This document shows positions 44,514 to 53,557 of a DNA stretch of 64,000 bases, piece by piece. The stretch spans positions 1-64,000 of the forward strand of contig NZ_JACJVQ010000003.1 of assembly GCF_014212135.1 (NCBI RefSeq), written 5' to 3'. Every line of letters starts with the position of its first letter. Position 1 is the stretch's first letter. A program made the translations under genes and the position numbers. The stretch comes from Cohnella thailandensis (GTDB lineage Bacteria; Bacillota; Bacilli; Paenibacillales; Paenibacillaceae). The notes below the pieces were generated by a model. The model did not search any database. It was not told the DNA's origin and saw nothing but the letters and a program-made list of their open reading frames with translations.

Positions 44514-45746
44514 TTGGAGTGGACCGAGCTTAAGAAAAAAATCGATCAGACGATCCGTACTTTCCCTTGGTACGAGGCGGCGCTCAAGGATCGGGGCCTT
44601 CTGCACGCGGTAGAGGAACCCGTCCCGCTTGGCGAGCTTCCTCTGATGACTGCCGATTGGCTGGAGAAGCATTACTATACTCCTCAGCAGCCCCTGAGCA
44701 AACGGCCGAACCTGAGATGTTACCGGACCTCCGGAACGAGCTCCGGCTTGCGCAAGGCCATCTATTATTCCGAAGACGACGAGCTGGCTTACGCCGAGAT
44801 CAAGAGCCGGATCTTCGGACGGTTCCTCGCGGGAACGGGAGTCCGCACGGCGCTCTCCGATATGGGCACCGGCCATGCGGCCGATACGGCCCCCGGAATC
44901 TTCGCGCGGATCGGCCTCCAGGCCGAAGCGATCTCCTTCCGTCTCCCGGTGGAGAAGCATCTGGAGAGACTGCTGGCTCTTCGCCCGAATGTCCTGTATA
45001 CGATGCCGTCCATTCTGGACAGCTTGCTTCGGGCCGCAGACGATCCGAAGAGCTGGCGGGTCCGCAAGGTCATTCTTGTCGGGGAGGCCGCCGCTCCTTC
45101 CTGGATCGCGAGATCGGCCGAGCGATTGGGCATTCTTCCGACGGACGTGATGGACACCTATGGCTCCATCGAGATCGGGACGATCGCCTATTACTCGCAC
45201 GAGCATGGCCGATACCTGATTGCCGAGGGCTTGGAAGCGGAGGGGCTCCGGGATATCCCCATGCCCGCCCGCGGGGAAGCGGCGGAGCTGGACGAAGAGG
45301 AGTCGGTGCTCGTGCTCACCTCGACGGTTCGGGAGACGTTCCCCTCTCTACGGTACGTCACCTACGATGTCGTTCGGGATTTCCGCCCCGTCCTTGTGGA
45401 CGGAGTATGGCGCCAGAGCTTCCAGGCTCTCGTTCGTCGCCTGGGTCCGGAGCTTAAGCACGGGGAGAAAATCAGCGTCTACGATATCGAGGAAGTCGTG
45501 TTCCGCCATATCGGCCAGGCTATCGTCCGGGTCGAAGTGTCGGGCAACCGGCTCCGCGTGCACATCGGCGGCGACCCCGGCGAATCGACGCTCCGCAGGA
45601 TCGAGCTGGATTTGTGTGACCGGATTCCCGAGATCGGGAGAATGATTCGAGGCAAGCTGCTGGAAGAGCTCCAGGTGCTTCGCCTGGACGAGAACGCTTC
45701 TATGGAAGGAAGCTCTATCAAACACAAAAAGATTTATTACAATTGA
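44514..45746 (+). CDS. ANL-type adenylating enzyme (CapK/PaaK-like)
   Basis: A 410-residue AMP-forming ligase-like protein. The nucleotide-binding P-loop is YRTSGTSSGLRKAIYYS (about 70-86) and the A5-type motif is MDTYGSIEIGTIAYYSHE; a short C-terminal domain (VVFRHIGQAIVRVEVSGNRLRVHIGG) follows. It resembles phenylacetate-CoA ligase and coenzyme F390 synthetase relatives, which activate a carboxylate as an acyl-AMP. The TTG start has GGAGGG nine bases upstream. It begins a three-gene operon with SbnA and SbnB homologues, suggesting that it activates diaminopropionate or its acceptor; the substrate is unknown. Confidence 0.82.
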   Translation: MEWTELKKKIDQTIRTFPWYEAALKDRGLLHAVEEPVPLGELPLMTADWLEKHYYTPQQPLSKRPNLRCYRTSGTSSGLRKAIYYSEDDELAYAEIKSRIFGRFLAGTGVRTALSDMGTGHAADTAPGIFARIGLQAEAISFRLPVEKHLERLLALRPNVLYTMPSILDSLLRAADDPKSWRVRKVILVGEAAAPSWIARSAERLGILPTDVMDTYGSIEIGTIAYYSHEHGRYLIAEGLEAEGLRDIPMPARGEAAELDEEESVLVLTSTVRETFPSLRYVTYDVVRDFRPVLVDGVWRQSFQALVRRLGPELKHGEKISVYDIEEVVFRHIGQAIVRVEVSGNRLRVHIGGDPGESTLRRIELDLCDRIPEIGRMIRGKLLEELQVLRLDENASMEGSSIKHKKIYYN

Positions 45747-45758
45747 GGTGTTCGGACT

Positions 45759-46769
45759 TTGGAACTGAACGAGGGCATAGCCGCGACGATAGGCCGGACT
45801 CCGTTGGTCCCTCTCAAGAAAATGTTCAAGGATGCTCCTTTTCGGGTATACGCGAAGCTGGAGCTGATGAATCCGGGCGGCAGCGCCAAGGATCGTACGG
45901 CTCTTCATATGGTGAAGCAAGCGATCAAACGAGGAGAGATCGGCCCGCGAACGACCGTCATCGAGTCGAGCTCCGGCAATCTTGCGGTCAGCTTGGCCCA
46001 GATCTGCGGTTATCTCGGCCTTCCGTTCATCTGCGTGCTGGACTCCCGCACGACCTCATATCATCTGCGCCTGATCCGCAGTCTCGGCGCGCGGATCGAA
46101 ACGATCGACAAGCCGGATCCGGACACCGGGGAATACCTGCCGGCCCGGATTCGCCGGGTGAAGGAGCTTCTCGCCGAGATCCCGGACAGCTACTGGACGA
46201 ATCAGTACGAGAATCCGGACAATTACCTGGCCCACTACGAGACCACGATGCCGGAGCTGCGGCAGGAGCTCGGCCGGATCGATTATTTATTCTGCGGAGT
46301 GAGCACCTGCGGAACGATCAGGGGCTGCTCCGAGAGAATACGCGACGATAAGCTTCCGACCCGGGTCGTCGCCGTGGACGCGGCGGGAAGCGTCATCTTC
46401 GGCGGCGATGGACGAGCCGCTAGACGCCTGCCCGGACTCGGCGCGGCGATCGTGCCGAAGCAGCTGCGAAGCGAGCTGGTCGACCGAGTGGTCTACGTCG
46501 ACGACCTCGCTTGCGTTCGCGGCTGCCACGACCTGCTTAAGACGGAATCGATCCTGGCCGGCGCGTCCTCCGGCGGGGTGCTGGAAGCGATTCGCCTGAT
46601 CCAGGACGACATTCCGGCAGGGTCCGTATGCGCGGCCATCCTGGTCGATAGGGGAGACCGTTACTGGGATACGGTCTATAACGAAGAATGGACGGCACGG
46701 CTTGCGGAGAAGCCCCTCGCCAACGAATCCGTCGCCGGCACCTTCTCCGGCGGTGAGGCGCGCCCGTGA
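45759..46769 (+). CDS. sbnA: N-(2-amino-2-carboxyethyl)-L-glutamate synthase (SbnA-like)
   Basis: A PLP enzyme of the cysteine synthase fold, 336 residues, with the Schiff-base Lys44 in NPGGSAKDRTA, the ESSSGNLAVSLA substrate loop and the phosphate-binding GVSTCGT loop. In staphyloferrin B synthesis SbnA joins O-phosphoserine and glutamate. The AxxSGNLA loop and the adjacent SbnB homologue distinguish it from an ordinary cysteine synthase. It starts 12 bases after the ligase stop and overlaps the next gene by four bases. Confidence 0.88.
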   Translation: MELNEGIAATIGRTPLVPLKKMFKDAPFRVYAKLELMNPGGSAKDRTALHMVKQAIKRGEIGPRTTVIESSSGNLAVSLAQICGYLGLPFICVLDSRTTSYHLRLIRSLGARIETIDKPDPDTGEYLPARIRRVKELLAEIPDSYWTNQYENPDNYLAHYETTMPELRQELGRIDYLFCGVSTCGTIRGCSERIRDDKLPTRVVAVDAAGSVIFGGDGRAARRLPGLGAAIVPKQLRSELVDRVVYVDDLACVRGCHDLLKTESILAGASSGGVLEAIRLIQDDIPAGSVCAAILVDRGDRYWDTVYNEEWTARLAEKPLANESVAGTFSGGEARP

Positions 46770-47737
46770 TCTACTTGAACGACAGCCACATCGACCGGAT
46801 CGGCTCGCCCTGGCGGGAGCTCATGCGAATCGTCTCGGCCGCGCTGAAGCACCAAGGCACCGAGGAGCTCGTGCAGCCCTTGAAGCCCTACCTTAGGTTC
46901 CGGGATCTCCGCAACCGGATCATCGCCATGCCCGCCTTCGTCGGCGGAGAAGTCGAGGCGAGCGGCATCAAGTGGATCGCCAGCTTCCCCGGCAATCTGG
47001 AACGGGGTCTCCCCCGCGCGCACAACACGCTTATTCTCAACGATACGTCGACCGGCGCGCCGGTCGCCTTCCTTCGCAGCAGCCGGCTTAGCGCCATTCG
47101 CACGGCGGCCGTCAGCGGGGTGATGCTGGACGCCTATCTGAACCGCAAGAGGGAACCGGCTCCTCGCTTCCGGGTCGGAATCGTCGGCATGGGGCCGATC
47201 GGCCTGACCCATCTGCAGATGCTTCATTCGGTTTACGGAGACCGGTTAGAGGAGATTCGGGCGTTCGACGTCCGAGGCGTCTCCCTGGAGACGCTGCCGG
47301 CGGAGCTTCGCGGCCAAGTCCGGATCTGCCCGGACTGGAGAGAGGTCTACGACCGTTCGGACGTATTCCTCACCTGCACCACTTCTCCCGAGAGATACAT
47401 CGACCGGCCGGCTCGTCCCGGAACCCTGCTTCTTAACGTCAGCCTAAGGGATTACGCGCCGGACAGCGTCAAGCTCTTGAGAGCGATCGTGGTCGACGAC
47501 TGGCGCGAGGTATGCCGGGAGAACACGGACATCGAGAAGCTGCATCTTCTCCACGGCCTTGCGGAGAAGGACGTCCTTACTCTAAAGCAGGTCGTCTGGG
47601 AGAAAGGACTGGAAGCCTATCCTCCGGAGGAAGCGGTATTCTTCAACCCGATGGGAATGGCCGCGTTCGACATCGCTCTCGCGGCCTACTATTTACGGCA
47701 AGCCGAACGAACGGGCATCGGAACCCGCTTGGAATGA
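46766..47737 (+). CDS. sbnB: N-(2-amino-2-carboxyethyl)-L-glutamate dehydrogenase (SbnB-like)
   Basis: An ornithine cyclodeaminase/mu-crystallin family protein of 323 residues, with the Rossmann motif GIVGMGPIG and the KWIASFPGN segment of the substrate site. SbnB oxidises the SbnA product with NAD, giving L-2,3-diaminopropionate and 2-oxoglutarate. The GTG start overlaps the sbnA stop (GTGA), so the two enzymes are translationally coupled. The operon ends here; no transporter or peptide synthetase follows. Confidence 0.88.
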   Translation: MIYLNDSHIDRIGSPWRELMRIVSAALKHQGTEELVQPLKPYLRFRDLRNRIIAMPAFVGGEVEASGIKWIASFPGNLERGLPRAHNTLILNDTSTGAPVAFLRSSRLSAIRTAAVSGVMLDAYLNRKREPAPRFRVGIVGMGPIGLTHLQMLHSVYGDRLEEIRAFDVRGVSLETLPAELRGQVRICPDWREVYDRSDVFLTCTTSPERYIDRPARPGTLLLNVSLRDYAPDSVKLLRAIVVDDWREVCRENTDIEKLHLLHGLAEKDVLTLKQVVWEKGLEAYPPEEAVFFNPMGMAAFDIALAAYYLRQAERTGIGTRLE

Positions 47738-47889
47738 CAAGATGGGGATGCCCATAAACGATTTCTTGCTTTCATTGAACGGCCCAGCGAGGCCCTTCCG
47801 ATGCGCATCCAAAAGCTCGACAGGCAAGCGAATGAAATCGCAGCCTGCAGCTCCCTAAATTCCACATCAGCAAATGCCGATTCAAATCA

Positions 47890-47930
47890 GGGGCCGTCCC
47901 TAGTCATTTAATGACTGATGGGATAGCCCC
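47890..47930. terminator. Hairpin between sbnB and the alpha/beta hydrolase
   Basis: GGGGCCGTCCCTAGTCAT pairs with ATGACTGATGGGATAGCCCC with a few mismatches, between two convergent genes. The T-tracts are poor on both sides. The preceding 150 bases hold no clear gene. Confidence 0.6.
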
Positions 47931-47937
47931 TTCCCGT

Positions 47938-48807
47938 TTAATCGCGAAACGTTCCGGACCGGCAATCCTCGAGGAACCGCGCCGTAACCTCGATCGCCTT
48001 CTCCAGCTCGGCGGTCGTTCCCCGGAACGGATGAGCCGTTCCGAAGGCGTGGTCCGCCCCTTCGACCGTAACGTGACGCTGATGAGGGGCCGCTTCCCGC
48101 AGCCTGAGACTGCCTTGAAGAATCGCCTCGAAATCCCGATCCCCCTGCACGAACAAGGCCGGAAGCTTCAGCTTCGCCATTTGATTCAAGATGTGGTACC
48201 GCTCTCCGTTCCGGTCAAGGTCCTCGAACAAACCGGCCCGGATCGGCATCTGCGTCTGCGTTCTGGCATCGTACACGTAGCCGATCCCTTCCCGAAGCAC
48301 CTTCTCCCGGAATTCTTCCGGGAAGAGGTAGCAGACCGCGTTCCCGTTCCAGGAGACGATTCCCTTCACGTCCGGATGCGCCGCGGCATATAGATCCACG
48401 GTCGCCGCTCCCCGGCTGAATCCGAGCAGATACAGCTCGTCCGCGCGAACGGAATCGGCCAAGGGAAGCTCTCCCGCCCGGAGCGCCTCTACGACCGCCG
48501 ATAAGTCCTCCTGCTCCCGGGTGAACGTGTTGCGCCCGAACTTCTCCAGCTCGTCGTAATCGGTCTCCCTCACTCCGTTCAACGAGAAATTGAAGGCAAT
48601 GACCGCGTATCCGCCTTTGGCGAAGCTCTCCGCCGCGTAGGGGATAAATCCCCAATCCTTGAAGCCCTTGAAGCCGTGGGCCATGATCAGAACCGGCCTT
48701 CCTTCTTCTCCTTCCCGCAGCTCCCGAACTCGAACCTCGCCGCGCACGACGAGATCGTCCCCAAGAACCAACTCGAACGATTCCCGCCGGATCGCCTTCT
48801 CCAGCAT
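47938..48807 (-). CDS. Alpha/beta hydrolase
   Basis: A 289-residue hydrolase with the nucleophile elbow LLGFSRGAA (Ser), an Asp in FVQGDRDFE and a catalytic His in EGADHAFG. The overall pattern (LIMAHGFKGFKDWGFIPYAAESFAKGGYAVIAFNFS) resembles dienelactone-hydrolase/esterase relatives. The substrate is unknown. I chose the ATG at 48807 with AAGGGG nine bases upstream; the open frame runs on to 48939 through non-coding-looking sequence. Confidence 0.87.
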   Translation of the reverse strand: MLEKAIRRESFELVLGDDLVVRGEVRVRELREGEEGRPVLIMAHGFKGFKDWGFIPYAAESFAKGGYAVIAFNFSLNGVRETDYDELEKFGRNTFTREQEDLSAVVEALRAGELPLADSVRADELYLLGFSRGAATVDLYAAAHPDVKGIVSWNGNAVCYLFPEEFREKVLREGIGYVYDARTQTQMPIRAGLFEDLDRNGERYHILNQMAKLKLPALFVQGDRDFEAILQGSLRLREAAPHQRHVTVEGADHAFGTAHPFRGTTAELEKAIEVTARFLEDCRSGTFRD

Positions 48808-49046
48808 CTTGTCTCGCCCCTTCCGTCTCGTCAAATAAGCTAACGCAACAATTACGTTTGTCCGTATGTTCACGGCGAACCGCCCATTAATTATCGTAAT
48901 CGGTGCGCGATGTGTCGAATATATAGAGAATTTTAGCATTTAGAGTCGAAATATACTATTCATTCGCGTCAACTTCCTTTACAATAGCAGAAAACAATCA
49001 CCGCAGCGGCCATTTAACGTTCGAAGCTTAGGGGGATCGAGCCACA

Positions 49047-50312
49047 ATGAATGAACATGCATCCGCGAGCCTTGTGCCCCCCGCTCCGCCGGAAGAACAG
49101 ATAGCGGCTTTCTACCAGCCGATCCTGGCGCTGGATACCCGCCGAATTATCGGCTACGAGGTGCTCGGCCGCCAGCTCGACGGCGATTCCGTCCGCAGTC
49201 TCGGCCCTTTCTTCACGGATTCCCGCGTCCCGGTGTCCGAGCAGATTCGCGTCGACCGCTTGCTGAGAGAGTTGGCCGTCTCCAAGCTGGGCTCCGCGGA
49301 TGCTCCCCCTTCGCTTTTCCTCAACCTTAAGCCCTCCTGGATCTATCGGCACTATAAGCAGACCGGAGAGCTTCACACCCTGCAGATCCTGGACCGTCAC
49401 GGCATCGACCCGAGCCGGATCTGCATCGAGATCACGGAAGAGGAATTCCGCGGCTCCTTCTTCGAATTGAACGAGATCATCGACATCTATCGCAAGCACG
49501 GCTGCCGGATCGCGATCGACGACGTCGGCTCCGACTTCAGCAGCTACGACCGGATCGCCCAAATCCGGCCTCACCTGCTTAAGGTAGATATCCACTTGAT
49601 GAAGAGAAGCGCGAATCACGACGGCTACCTGGGCGTCCTTCGCTCGTTCTCGACGCTCGCCGAGCAGGTCGGCGCCTCGTTGCTGGTCGAAGGAGTCGAG
49701 ACTCGGCAGGATCTTCAACGCGCGATTCAGATCGGCGCCCGCTACGTGCAGGGCTACCTGTTCTCTCCGGCGGAGCCGGAATTCCGTTCCGCGGGAGAAT
49801 TCTCTCCTCTCCTGGAAGAGGAGCTCGAGAGGCACCGGCAGCTCCTGCACCGGACGGAGCAGTATTGGACGGATCGCGGACGGGAGCTTTACCGTTCGAT
49901 GGGCGCCAGCTCCATCGGCTCGGAGCTGGAAGAGGCGGAACGGAGCGGGCGGGTCGGAGTCGCGAACGGGCCGGAATCGGACGCCGCGGACCGCATCCTG
50001 GAGAAGTGGCTTCCTCATCTGGACGCTTCCTGTCTGCGGGTGTACCTGTGCTTGGATAACGGCACCCAGCTCTCGTCGAATCACGTTCGCGGCAAGGATG
50101 GAAGCTGGCATTGCGAGCCGGAAACGCGAGGCTCGGATTGGAGCTGGCGTCCCTACTTCATCCCGCACCTGTCGCGGACGGAAGGACGCGCGGAGTCCAA
50201 GCTGTCCCCGAAATACGCCGACCTGAGCACCCGGACGTGGATCCGCACCTTATCGATTCCCGTCGGCAGGCGGCTGGTTCTTTTTCTCGACCTTGCGGAG
50301 CCGGCGCTCTGA
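49047..50312 (+). CDS. EAL-domain protein, YkuI-like
   Basis: A 421-residue protein with an N-terminal EAL domain (Glu38 in GYEVLGR; NLKPS; ITEEE; IDDVGSDFSSYDR; KVDIHLM; EGVET; QGYLFS) and a C-terminal PAS-like domain of about 150 residues (KWLPHLDASCLRVYLCLDNGTQLSS). The layout and length match B. subtilis YkuI, which binds c-di-GMP but shows no clear phosphodiesterase activity. The usual DDFGxG loop is DDVGSD here, so enzymatic activity is uncertain. No membrane segment is present. Confidence 0.88.
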   Translation: MNEHASASLVPPAPPEEQIAAFYQPILALDTRRIIGYEVLGRQLDGDSVRSLGPFFTDSRVPVSEQIRVDRLLRELAVSKLGSADAPPSLFLNLKPSWIYRHYKQTGELHTLQILDRHGIDPSRICIEITEEEFRGSFFELNEIIDIYRKHGCRIAIDDVGSDFSSYDRIAQIRPHLLKVDIHLMKRSANHDGYLGVLRSFSTLAEQVGASLLVEGVETRQDLQRAIQIGARYVQGYLFSPAEPEFRSAGEFSPLLEEELERHRQLLHRTEQYWTDRGRELYRSMGASSIGSELEEAERSGRVGVANGPESDAADRILEKWLPHLDASCLRVYLCLDNGTQLSSNHVRGKDGSWHCEPETRGSDWSWRPYFIPHLSRTEGRAESKLSPKYADLSTRTWIRTLSIPVGRRLVLFLDLAEPAL

Positions 50313-50493
50313 CGAACGCGCTTGCTCCGCTTGGCAGCCAGCTGCTCTCCTCCCGCCTCTCCCCCCTCCTCCTCTTCCGCGCCAGGCTTCTCCTCGCTTT
50401 CCCTTCCTTATCTCCGTGCCTGCGTCCAAGCTACCCTTCGGCATCCCGAATTTGTTACAATGAATAACACGACGACACGCGGGGGTAACGGAA

Positions 50494-51246
50494 TTGGACT
50501 ACATTATTCTGGATATCGAATTCAACGGGCGCAAATTCGCCAGCGAGCTTCCGATGGAGGTCATCGAGATCGGCGCCGTCCGGCTGAATTCTTCGCTTGC
50601 TTACGTGGACGAATTCTCTTCGATGATCAAGCCCGTCTACTTTGCCAAGCTGAACAGCTTCCTTAAGAAGAAGACGGGGATCGAGCAGGAGGAGATCGAC
50701 GCGGCGGACGGCTTCGTTCAAGTGAGCGAACGGTTCCGGGAGTGGCTGGGGCCGAACGAGAATTTCCTTCTTCTCACTTGGGGCGGCGAGGACATGAAGC
50801 GAATCGTCTTCGACACGCGGATGCACAAGCTGGACGACTCCTACTGGATGACTACCGATTATTTCGACCTTCTGAAGGGTTACCTCCGCTACAAGGGAGT
50901 CTCCAACGACGTGAGCGTCGAAGCGGCGCTGGCCGACCTGGAGATCGACGCGTCGGGCTCCGCCCACCGCGCGCTGGACGATGCCCGCATGACGGCGGAG
51001 GTATTCCGCAAGGTGTTCGGCCATTTGGATCTGAGCCTCAAGCAACGATTCAAGGACACCTACTCGAACGCGAAGGAGCGCCGCTTGGTGAAGAACGCCA
51101 TTCGAATGCTGAAGGGGCAGAAGCTGACGCCAAGCTGGGAGCTCCTCGCGGAGAAGGTGCTCGCCGGCAAGGTCGATATGACCAACGAGAAGAAGCTGGC
51201 CGAGCTGCGCGAATATTTCGAGGCCGAATTGAATAAGAAGGCGTAA
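50494..51246 (+). CDS. DEDDh 3'-5' exonuclease
   Basis: A 250-residue exonuclease with the DnaQ-fold motifs: Exo I Asp7/Glu9 (IILDIEFN), Exo II near TWGGEDMK and the Exo III His/Asp in AHRALDDARMT. A basic C-terminal region of about 80 residues follows. It resembles KapD-type exonucleases of Bacillus more than polymerase III epsilon; the cellular role is not clear. The TTG start has GGGGGT about seven bases upstream, and a TACAAT -10 lies near 50455. Exonuclease III follows 29 bases later. Confidence 0.88.
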   Translation: MDYIILDIEFNGRKFASELPMEVIEIGAVRLNSSLAYVDEFSSMIKPVYFAKLNSFLKKKTGIEQEEIDAADGFVQVSERFREWLGPNENFLLLTWGGEDMKRIVFDTRMHKLDDSYWMTTDYFDLLKGYLRYKGVSNDVSVEAALADLEIDASGSAHRALDDARMTAEVFRKVFGHLDLSLKQRFKDTYSNAKERRLVKNAIRMLKGQKLTPSWELLAEKVLAGKVDMTNEKKLAELREYFEAELNKKA

Positions 51247-51275
51247 ACCGCCTTCCGCATGGGAGACATGAATTC

Positions 51276-52034
51276 ATGAGATTAATATCTTGGAACGTTA
51301 ACGGACTGCGCGCTTGCGTGAACAAGGGGTTTCTCGATTATTTCAAGGAAGCCGACGCGGACGTCTTCTGCCTTCAGGAGACCAAGCTGCAAGACGGCCA
51401 GATCCAGCTCGAGCTGGGAGAGGAATACTCGCAGTATTGGAATTACGCCCAGAAGAAGGGGTACTCGGGAACGGCCGTTTTCACCAAGCGCAAGCCGCTC
51501 TCCGTCCGTTACGGCATGGAGGAGGACGAAGAGCCCGAAGGCCGCATCATCACCCTTGAATTCGAGAACCATTACATCGTTACCGTGTACACGCCGAACG
51601 CGAAGAGAGACCTGTCGAGGCTGGATTACCGGATGGAGTGGGAGGACAGGTTCCTCGCATACCTTCGGAAGCTGGACGAGGTTAAGCCGGTGATCGCCTG
51701 CGGAGACCTCAACGTCGCCCACCGGGAGATCGACCTGAAGAACTGGCGCGGCAACCGCGGCAATTCCGGGTTCACGGACGAGGAACGGGGGAAAATGACG
51801 ACGCTGCTCGCGGCCGGATTCACCGACACGTTCCGCCACCTGTACCCCGACCGGGAGGACGCGTACACGTGGTGGTCCAACATGCCGAAAGTTAGAGAGC
51901 GGAATGTCGGGTGGCGCATCGACTACTTCATCGCCTCCTCGCGGCTTGCCCCTTCGATCGTCGATGCCGGCATCGACGCCCACGTTCTGGGCAGCGACCA
52001 CTGCCCGATCTATCTCGAGATTGCCGACGAATAA
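51276..52034 (+). CDS. exoA: Exodeoxyribonuclease III (AP endonuclease)
   Basis: A 252-residue ExoIII-family base-excision repair nuclease. Motifs: SWNVNGLRA, Glu35 in LQETK, YTPNAKRDLSRLDYR, GDLNVAHREID, DTFRHLYPD, WRIDYF and GSDHCPI. These include the metal ligands and the catalytic Asp/His pair. The length matches ExoA of B. subtilis. It is probably co-transcribed with the preceding exonuclease. Confidence 0.96.
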   Translation: MRLISWNVNGLRACVNKGFLDYFKEADADVFCLQETKLQDGQIQLELGEEYSQYWNYAQKKGYSGTAVFTKRKPLSVRYGMEEDEEPEGRIITLEFENHYIVTVYTPNAKRDLSRLDYRMEWEDRFLAYLRKLDEVKPVIACGDLNVAHREIDLKNWRGNRGNSGFTDEERGKMTTLLAAGFTDTFRHLYPDREDAYTWWSNMPKVRERNVGWRIDYFIASSRLAPSIVDAGIDAHVLGSDHCPIYLEIADE

Positions 52035-52037
52035 CGC

Positions 52038-52090
52038 AAGAAGGCCGAGAGCCTCCCCGCAGGAGCGTTCCCGGCCTTCTCTTTATTTCT
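52038..52090. terminator. Bidirectional terminator between exoA and the MerR gene
   Basis: AAGAAGGCCG and CGGCCTTCT pair across a loop of about 24 bases, followed by CTTTATTTC on the plus side. It overlaps the end of the MerR gene. Confidence 0.7.
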
Positions 52091-52844
52091 GCCCCGTGAA
52101 AATATGAATGGCATCCCGAAGAAACTCCGCGGTTCCCGGCCGTTCCTTGTCGTAATAGGCCCGGAAGCGTTCGTCGTCCACGTACATCTGGGCGAGTCCG
52201 GCGTGCGCTTCCTTGCTGTACTCGTTCCAATAGAACGTCAGCCAGCGCTTATGAAGCTCGGCCGCCCGCTGAGCTTCGGCCCCCGCCGGATCGCCCGTCG
52301 CGTAAGCCTCCGCCAGAGCCTCATGAATTTCTTCCGCCAGCCGGGTTGCCTCGTCGTGCTGCTCCTTCGTCATGCTCATCAGCTTCCGATTGGATTCCTC
52401 CACGGTCTTCTCGCCGTACTTCCGGCGGATTTCCTCGCCGTATCTCTTCTCGTTATCTTCGATCATCTGCCGCTTAAAGCCTTCGAATCTCTCCTGATCG
52501 CTCATCGTCCCTCTCCCTTCGGCCAGCGCGATCGTCCTCTCCACGTTCTCGAGGAGAGAGTCAAGCTGGCGTCGTTTGTCGAGAAGCTTCTCCCGGTGCT
52601 CGTACAGCGCCTTCGTGCCATCGAAGCTGGCTGAATTCACGATCCGACCGATCGTATCCAGGTCGACCCCAAGCTCGCGATAGAACAGGACATGCTGCAG
52701 GCGCTCCAGCTCGCGCCGGCCATAGATGCGATACCCCGACGAATTCAGCCTCGCCGGCGCAAGCAGGCCGATCTCGTCGTAATATCGCAGGGTCCTCGTG
52801 CTTACCCCCGCCATCCGCGCGAGCTTCTGTATCGTATATTCCAT
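52083..52844 (-). CDS. MerR family regulator with TipAS-type domain
   Basis: A 253-residue regulator with an N-terminal MerR winged helix-turn-helix (YTIQKLARMAGVSTRTLRYYDEIGLL), a coiled-coil linker (LLDKRRQLDSLLENVERTIAL) and a helical C-terminal domain of about 120 residues of the TipAS class (RWLTFYWNEYSKEAHAGLAQMYVDDERFRAYYD), known to bind drug-like peptides and activate its own promoter. The ATG at 52844 has GGAGG seven bases upstream. The promoter has the long spacer expected for this family. Confidence 0.92.
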   Translation of the reverse strand: MEYTIQKLARMAGVSTRTLRYYDEIGLLAPARLNSSGYRIYGRRELERLQHVLFYRELGVDLDTIGRIVNSASFDGTKALYEHREKLLDKRRQLDSLLENVERTIALAEGRGTMSDQERFEGFKRQMIEDNEKRYGEEIRRKYGEKTVEESNRKLMSMTKEQHDEATRLAEEIHEALAEAYATGDPAGAEAQRAAELHKRWLTFYWNEYSKEAHAGLAQMYVDDERFRAYYDKERPGTAEFLRDAIHIFTGQK

Positions 52845-52866
52845 TCGATCGCCTCCCGACAAGGTA

Positions 52867-52897
52867 ACGATACACCTTTACGCAACGTCAATGTCAA
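52867..52897 (-). promoter_or_regulatory. MerR-type promoter with 19-base spacer
   Basis: On the minus strand TTGACA (52897-52892) and TATCGT (52872-52867) are 19 bases apart, the overlong spacing typical of MerR-activated promoters. ACGTTGCGT lies in the spacer. Autoregulation of the MerR gene is the simplest reading. Confidence 0.65.
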
Positions 52898-52931
52898 CAC
52901 CCGAATCTATGCGAAAAAAAAGACAGCCCGT

Positions 52932-53495
52932 TCAGACTGTCTCCTTGCTCTTGCGCGGCCAAAGCGTATAGCTGAAGCTGATCAGGAAGTCGATGCCGAG
53001 GATGATCGACCAAATCCGGACGACCTGAAGAAGGGCTTCCGTACGATCGGCATCTCCGACCATGAGAATCATCCCGAGAAGGCAGGCGCAGCCGATCGCC
53101 CATGCCAGCAGATGCTTCAGCCAAGCTTGCCGCTCCGAGCGGGCATGCTCGGTCCCGTGCTTGGCCTTCTTCCGCGGCGGCGGCCCTCCCGCGAAGCGAT
53201 GCGCGAACCTCTCGTCCGCCCAGCGGATCATCGAATGGCCGAACGCGATCGAAGCGCCGATGTAGATCGCGGCAAGCCCATGCGTGAAGTCGGCCTCCGC
53301 TCCTCCGTTCAAATGAATAACGGTCGCGACGAGCAAGGCAAGATCGATGAGAGGAGTGCATAGGAGAAGGGCGGCGCCGGGCTTGGGCATGCGCAGCATG
53401 TAACGGAACACCAAGCCGACGACGATAAACACCCAGAATGCGATTTCGCAGCCAATGATAAACGCGATTATCTTTAGATTCCCCCTTGCTTCCAA
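52932..53495 (-). CDS. Integral membrane protein of unknown function
   Basis: A 187-residue protein with about five hydrophobic helices (near 8-30, 42-62, 72-90, 124-144 and 155-175) and a basic cytoplasmic loop (FAGGPPPRKKAKHGTEHARSERQ). I recognise no firm family. It is divergent from a TetR gene, and their promoters share one operator, so it is probably the target of that regulator. Confidence 0.8.
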   Translation of the reverse strand: MEARGNLKIIAFIIGCEIAFWVFIVVGLVFRYMLRMPKPGAALLLCTPLIDLALLVATVIHLNGGAEADFTHGLAAIYIGASIAFGHSMIRWADERFAHRFAGGPPPRKKAKHGTEHARSERQAWLKHLLAWAIGCACLLGMILMVGDADRTEALLQVVRIWSIILGIDFLISFSYTLWPRKSKETV

Positions 53496-53511
53496 ATTAT
53501 TGGTTTTGGTT

Positions 53512-53551
53512 ATTATAACACAGTTGTATTAAAATACAAGCGTGCTATAAT
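53512..53551. promoter_or_regulatory. Symmetric divergent promoters sharing a TetR operator
   Basis: The palindrome TTGTATT-AA-AATACAA (53524-53539) carries a TTGTAT -35 for each direction. Each is followed after exactly 16 bases by a perfect TATAAT: 53546-53551 for the TetR gene and 53517-53512 on the minus strand for the membrane protein. Binding at the palindrome would block both -35 boxes. Confidence 0.85.
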
Positions 53552-53557
53552 AAAGAC

